A DNA stretch of 25,350 nt. Origin: Phoronis ovalis (Eukaryota > Phoronida > Phoronidae). Positions 21,391 to 25,350 of the stretch are shown here, piece by piece; position 1 is the stretch's first letter, and every line of letters starts with the position of its first letter. A program made the position numbers and the translations under genes. Below the pieces are notes generated by a model. That model was not told the DNA's origin. It saw only the letters and a program-made list of their open reading frames with translations, and made no database searches. The stretch lies in the NCBI GenBank assembly GCA_028565635.1, contig JAOXYB010035840.1, positions 3,830-29,179 on the forward strand, read 5' to 3'.

Positions 21391-24282
21391 CTGGAAATAA
21401 AAAAATACAAAAGGTAAAATTTACCAGATTTCCCCAGAAGTACCGAAAAAATGTTTTAGTTGTTACTAGCTTACAAAAGCTACTCTTCGTTGCCTCAACG
21501 ACGTATGCCAACCAGTTGTCAACAAATTAATATTTGAAAACTAAAGTTTATTTTTTTGTATTAAGTTTCCCGCGGTCACGGAAACTGAGTCTAGATCTCG
21601 GCTGTAACTTAAACTAATTCGTGAAGAGAAAGTAGTTTTATGTAATCATTTTCTTTCTTGTATTACAATATTAAAAAAGAAACAAAATATATGCAAGAAT
21701 TAATAATCTGCAAACCATGGCCACCTGGTGCAAGGAAGATAAATAGATGAAAGACTCGACGAAATAAATGAACACGATTGTCAGATGTCTGAAGCGTAAA
21801 AACAGAAGTGAAACTGATTTCGGATTTTAATCAGAGTGGAGACAATTAAACATCAGTCGTGTACGAGAGATGTACAGTGCCAAGACAGCAGACGTGGAGT
21901 GATAAGAAAATTATCAGCAGTCACATGTGAGAGCACAGGAAACTCATGATGCCGTATGTAAACAGCAACAGTAATAGACTATTTGCATGCACTTGAGGGC
22001 GCTACAGTCACGGTACAGTCAGACCCTTTCAATGCCGTGATCCTTTAGTTATACACAAAACTTGTTTTTTTAAATCTGACTTTAGAAAAGATTTAACCGC
22101 TGAAATTTAACAACATAAGAAAATATTCAGTAATAAATAGTTGTTTATGTATTGATATGCTCACAAAAAGGAGGGTATTTCTTAGATAAAAAGCTTCAGA
22201 TTTTTTTTTTTTGTTTTAGCTCAACATGCGAAGGATGCGTTTTATGAATGAATCGCGTGAGCGCACGCAGAACTACATCATTGTTCGTTCACAGAATGCG
22301 GCATGCTGGGATCTGAGACTGGTGGCATCACCAAGTGCATGCAAATATTCTATTCCGTTAACGGGGGACATTGTTAATTACTATACCTTTTCTGAATAAG
22401 TTATTATCGTCATCATAACCCGCTGAGCGGCGAGAAAAATGCCTTTCTTTTTGATTCTCAAAGGTGGTAGCTTCGGCAATCTGTCTAAAACGTTCTTGAT
22501 TTTCGAGTACACCCAAGAATGTCGCCACCGTTCTTATCGTAACGATATGATCCTAAACATGAATAAGAACAAAAACAAAACGTTGTTTCAGTTTCCTCTG
22601 AACTTCCAGAACTCGTGCTATGATAAGAATTAGCTGCGAGATTATTTTTGCAAGACTAATACTTAAGACTTTCTACTGTATTTCTAGCATCTAATTAAAA
22701 GTGACTAACGTGAAAGGCACAAAATGTTTAAAAAAATGTTGATAAAAATCACGGGGAAAAAATAGTTATAATATAGTCACCTTAATGGTGTTCTCATAGG
22801 TTAGAAGTAAGATATTCGGATTATCCGTTGTCTTTTTCCACCATTCAACAGTGTAGTCAAACCAAGACCCGAAATCCACTATAAACATGGAAAAATATGC
22901 CTCAGCCACATTGCTTAGAAAAACTTGACAGAATAACGACATGTAAATAACATGTACTGAAATGACGTCTGGTGTCAAGAACAGCTGAGCTATCGATGCT
23001 TATGCCGTCTGGTGTCAAGAACAGTTGAGCTATCGATGCTTATGTTAATAATGTGTGTTATCTGCTAGGAATTAATCGTTATCAAATTATGAATAAACCC
23101 AGAATATGGACTTAATTATAAAATTTGGAATATAAATGAATGACAGAAATAAAAACAAAAACTTTATCTCATGGCAGCCAAACTACAAACTATGATGTTC
23201 GTTGCATTTTTACAGTACGTACCACTTCCTTTTAAGAAGAGATCGACATATCCAGCAAATTTGCCTTTATATTCATATGTCGGTATAGCCCTGACGTGAT
23301 GAAAAAGCGATGAGACAACATCCTTAGGATTCCGAACAAAATGGATAACTTTAGCGTTTTGCTCCCATACTTGTTTTGGAAGCATTGATGGCTGAAATAT
23401 ATATAAATACAGGTGTACCAACAGATGCATAGCCCATACAAAACTTCTTTTTCTGATTGTATTCACTTTAAATATGGACAACGCTTCTGTTTCTCAAGAC
23501 CATATTGTAATTGTTTCAAAGTAATTGCATCTGGTGCATGCAAAATCTACAAATGAGTTCCTCTTTTAATTGTTTGCAGAGTGCCTCTTGTCAGTCGTTC
23601 ATGTTAAATGTTAATTTATCACAACAGGTGGCGCGCTTTAACCTATTCCCTTTTCGCACGTTCATATGTGCGTTTAAGTTGGGGTCCTGTGAAAATTTCG
23701 CTATAAACGGTGTGTGTACATGTTTTCCTAAATCAGACTTCTATAACTGTTGCCCTCTAAATGATAAACTGTATTCATAAAAAAATATAAACCGGACCTA
23801 TGTTATAAACCAGCTAACGAACCTGGCAAAAATAACAAATTTTGCCTATGGATGGCGCTTTACTATTTACTGAAAAAATAGATGTCAACAATTAATTACA
23901 TAGTTTTACCATTACTACTAGTAATTAAGGTCTAAGTTTATCCAAGGTAAAATGATACTTGACTACGTATGCTATGAGGAGCAATTTCACAGTATGTAAA
24001 ATTCATAGAGGTGACCATGTAGCTCAACTGGCTGGGAACTAAACTTTACGCGTTTCCTAACTTTGCATATAGCATATGGCATATAGCATGAGGTTTGGTC
24101 AAAAGAGTCGTGAAACATTCTATTAAGATGACGTACCCTTAAGTGAGTAACAATAGCTCTGGGACGTTGGACCGTATCGATGAAATCTTTACCAACAGCT
24201 TCCAGCAGTGCCCAGTGCCTGGTGTGCTTATCTGTTGTACCTTCTAATAACATCACCACCATCTCCCACAACCAGTGAGAAC
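21260..24282 (-). CDS. Cytosolic sulfotransferase (SULT family), last five exons, 5' end missing
   Basis: PAPS-dependent sulfotransferase moving a sulfonate group onto small acceptors such as phenols, amines or alcohols; substrate not predictable. Minus-strand exons 24282-24137, 23391-23223, 22878-22781, 22552-22387 and 21390-21260 join in one frame with GT/AG introns into 236 residues. GSHWLWEMV (1-9) ends the PAPS P-loop region. THL (46-48) carries the expected catalytic His47. R69 and S77 in RNPKDVVSS have the family's Arg/+8 Ser spacing for the PAPS 3'-phosphate. GSWFDYTVEWW, LLLTYEN and FLG follow, then RKGKVGDWKNHF (192-203), the C-terminal PAPS signature. The family is usually 280-300 residues, so about 45-60 N-terminal residues (start and most of the YPKxG loop) lie beyond the right edge. 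The dimer motif KxxxTVxxxE reads KNHFDEELTK and is not conserved. Convergent with PITPNC1. Confidence 0.94.
21391..22386 (-). other. Sulfotransferase last intron, 996 nt
   Basis: Intron from GTATAG to TATTTCCAG on the minus strand. It contains the inverted-end element at 21973-22354. That element sits 32 bp from the exon boundary. Confidence 0.85.
21973..22354. mobile_element. Possible non-autonomous DNA transposon with 23-bp inverted ends
   Basis: The left end AATAGACTATTTGCATGCACTTG (21973-21995) and right end 22332-22354 are reverse complements at 22 of 23 positions, enclosing a 382-bp segment. The interior is somewhat richer in G+C than the flanks (GAGGGCGCTAC, GTGAGCGCACGC) and has no open frame of note. 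No clear target-site duplication was seen, so true ends may differ. Confidence 0.5.
22387..22552 (-). CDS. Sulfotransferase exon: FLG and FRKG
   Basis: This 166-nt exon runs from CATGTTTAG to GTATAG. It encodes DHIVTIRTVATFLGVLENQE, RFRQIAEATTFENQKERHFS, RRSAGYDDDN and NLFRK, plus the first base of the Gly of RKG. It was found by matching phase and family blocks (FLG, T-FENQKE, RKG). In other frames the same DNA reads as a plus-strand open frame starting at 22439, which is a shadow. Confidence 0.93.
22781..22878 (-). CDS. Sulfotransferase exon: GSWFDYTVEWW
   Basis: This 98-nt exon follows TGTTTATAG and ends before GTGACT. It completes the split Val codon and encodes DFGSWFDYTVEWWKKTTDNP then NILLLTYENTIK, ending in phase 0. 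It matches the SULT block YGSWFDHVKGWW...ILFLTYED. Confidence 0.94.
22966..23045. repeat. 40-bp tandem duplication in sulfotransferase intron
   Basis: Copies 22966-23005 and 23006-about 23045 both read CGTCTGGTGTCAAGAACAGC/T then TGAGCTATCGATGCTTATG. They differ at one position, so the duplication is recent. It sits in the 344-nt intron between exons 23223-23391 and 22781-22878. Confidence 0.92.
23223..23391 (-). CDS. Sulfotransferase exon: VRNPKDVVSS (PAPS 3'-phosphate site)
   Basis: This 169-nt exon runs from TATATTTCAG to GTACGT. It encodes PSMLPKQVWEQNAKVIHFVR, NPKDVVSSLFHHVRAIPTYE and YKGKFAGYVDLFLKGS, plus the first base of a split Val. The Arg and the Ser eight residues later bind the PAPS 3'-phosphate in characterised SULTs. 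Confidence 0.96.
23392..24136 (-). other. Sulfotransferase intron, 745 nt
   Basis: Intron from GTACGT to ATATTTCAG on the minus strand. The plus-strand open frame at 23511-23780 has no recognisable domain. I see no repeats or RNA genes. Confidence 0.85.
24137..24282 (-). CDS. Sulfotransferase exon: SHWLWEM and THL
   Basis: This 146-nt exon follows TGTTTTCAG and ends before GTACGT. It completes a Gly codon and encodes SHWLWEMVVMLLEGTTDKHT, RHWALLEAVGKDFIDTVQRP and RAIVTHLR. It contains the expected catalytic His (THL). Val replaces the Lys of the common KTHLP form. It starts in phase 1, which predicts an upstream exon ending ...YPK(x)G. Confidence 0.94.
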
Positions 24283-25350
24283 CTGAAAACATGTTACCAG
24301 TAGAGTATGCTGTATATGGATACACGCAAGCGTTTCTTATTACTCCGTAAATTCATCGAATTTGCATTAAGTTACATTGGGTCTCTTTTAATTTGAACCT
24401 AAATTTACGGGAAATTATGATAATCATTGGGCAATCTCTATCCCGGAGAGCCATAATGATCACAATTGAAAGGAAGTTTTACGCATATATGGAGGCCTAA
24501 GTGTGAAGCACATCACTTAATTTTATACACTGAACTTGAATCACAATTATATAAATGTAGAACAAATCTAGTGAAAAGGAAACCTGTTAAAATTATGGTT
24601 TACCACCCACAGATTGATGTACACTAACTGTTATACGAATTAAAATATTATATTCCTAGGATTATATTACGGTAAAAATGTTTCTGCACCCGCTGTGTGT
24701 TATTTTAAACGCGTAAATGTGGACAAATGAACATAACTCTAACCTAGTATACTTACTTATCCAAGAGTTTTCATTAATACACTGAAGATAAACTTTGCAT
24801 TTTACAATAAGCAGAACTCAAAAAGGGCCAACAAACTATTTTAATAGTAATGGTTATCAAAAGATACCATACAAATAAGCAGTGGTTTGGCTTCTCTTTT
24901 ATTGATTACCTTTTTGCTTTAAACTGTTTTGATAAGGGTGATTCTGACAAGAGGTTCCCGACCTAACTGATCTGATGAAGATGGCATTTAAGAGTAGGCG
25001 CTTTTGAGAAACTCATAATCGTTAAGGAACAATTGCCCACAAAGGCCCGGCCATACGATGTCTAATTAATTAGTATCTTGTATACTGCGTGCATTTTAAT
25101 ACAATTATGAATTTGAATTAATTTATAATAAATTTCATTATTTCGATTGAGAAATACTTATACCAAAATGGTAGACCTCTGGATATAGTAGAAACTCAAT
25201 ACGATGTCTACAATTTAAAGCTATACTGACATTTGACAACTTTGGCCCACTTATAATTGTACAACAGCATACCCTGTTGGACAAAGTGGCATATAAACTT
25301 ATAAAAGTGTCTCTCGAATGATAGGTATGTAACATATAACATGTAGTTAC
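24283..25350 (-). other. Upstream intron of sulfotransferase gene; no exon found
   Basis: Minus-strand sequence was inspected for an exon ending in ...YPK(x)G followed by GT, and none was convincing. A good donor-like GTAAGT near 24755-24760 is preceded by stop-containing or unrelated frames. The open frame at 25138-25335 has no SULT signature. I therefore read this as intron. Confidence 0.6.

Noticed and set aside
22439-22633. 64-codon plus-strand open frame
   Set aside because: Antisense shadow of the sulfotransferase FLG/RKG exon.
23232-23441. Second minus-strand frame overlapping the VRNPKD exon
   Set aside because: Out-of-frame shadow of the real exon, which carries the PAPS-site residues.
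24750-24790. Possible N-terminal sulfotransferase exon ending at a GTAAGT donor on the minus strand
   Set aside because: The phase needed would give ...NSWI before SHWLWEM, with no YPK(x)G loop; another frame has a stop just before the donor.
25138-25335. Minus-strand 65-codon frame containing LLYPEVYHFG, tested as the missing sulfotransferase exon
   Set aside because: Superficial YP only; it lacks the YPKxG motif and the preceding D-D-V-(I/F) block, and its donor phase does not fit well.
1-25350. CRISPR array, bacterial operon, phage or viral insertion
   Set aside because: No regularly spaced direct repeats with unique spacers, no prokaryotic gene layout and no viral protein signature were seen on either strand.

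Overview
This is a stretch of AT-rich animal nuclear DNA (roughly one third G+C by eye). It holds parts of two intron-rich, tail-to-tail protein-coding genes separated by repeat-laden introns. GT/AG introns, an 8-nt microexon, a tRNA-like SINE, inverted-repeat elements and a 100-N assembly gap all indicate a metazoan scaffold. Composition and gene content fit a marine invertebrate, possibly a mollusc or other lophotrochozoan, but the species cannot be fixed from the sequence.

Plus strand, 7456-18477: eight coding exons of a class II phosphatidylinositol transfer protein, the ortholog of vertebrate PITPNC1/RdgB-beta. They splice in one continuous frame into 323 residues. Only about 16 N-terminal codons are missing; their exon was not found in 1-7455, which is therefore read as first intron. 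One internal coding exon is only 8 nt long. The last exon carries a disordered basic/serine-rich tail with two spaced RRxxS sites, one of them a textbook 14-3-3 consensus.

Minus strand, 24282-21260: the last five coding exons of a cytosolic sulfotransferase (SULT family), giving 236 residues, with catalytic His, PAPS-binding Arg/Ser and the C-terminal RKGxxGDWKN signature. The N-terminal exon with most of the PAPS P-loop lies beyond the right edge. The KxxxTVxxxE dimerisation motif is degenerate.

The rest is non-coding: diverged tandem repeats at about 1.9-2.8 kb and 3.5-4.2 kb, a perfect 47-bp inverted repeat in the second visible PITPNC1 intron region (9.0-9.2 kb), a 67-bp tandem array broken by the N gap (14.0-14.3 kb) next to a SINE, a near-perfect 92-nt hairpin in the probable PITPNC1 3'UTR, and a 382-bp element with inverted ends inside the last SULT intron. 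The two genes have no obvious joint pathway; one is a lipid transfer protein and the other a small-molecule conjugation enzyme. I found no operon, CRISPR, prophage or clearly novel multi-gene system. The most unusual items are the microexon, the hairpins and the 14-3-3-like tail.
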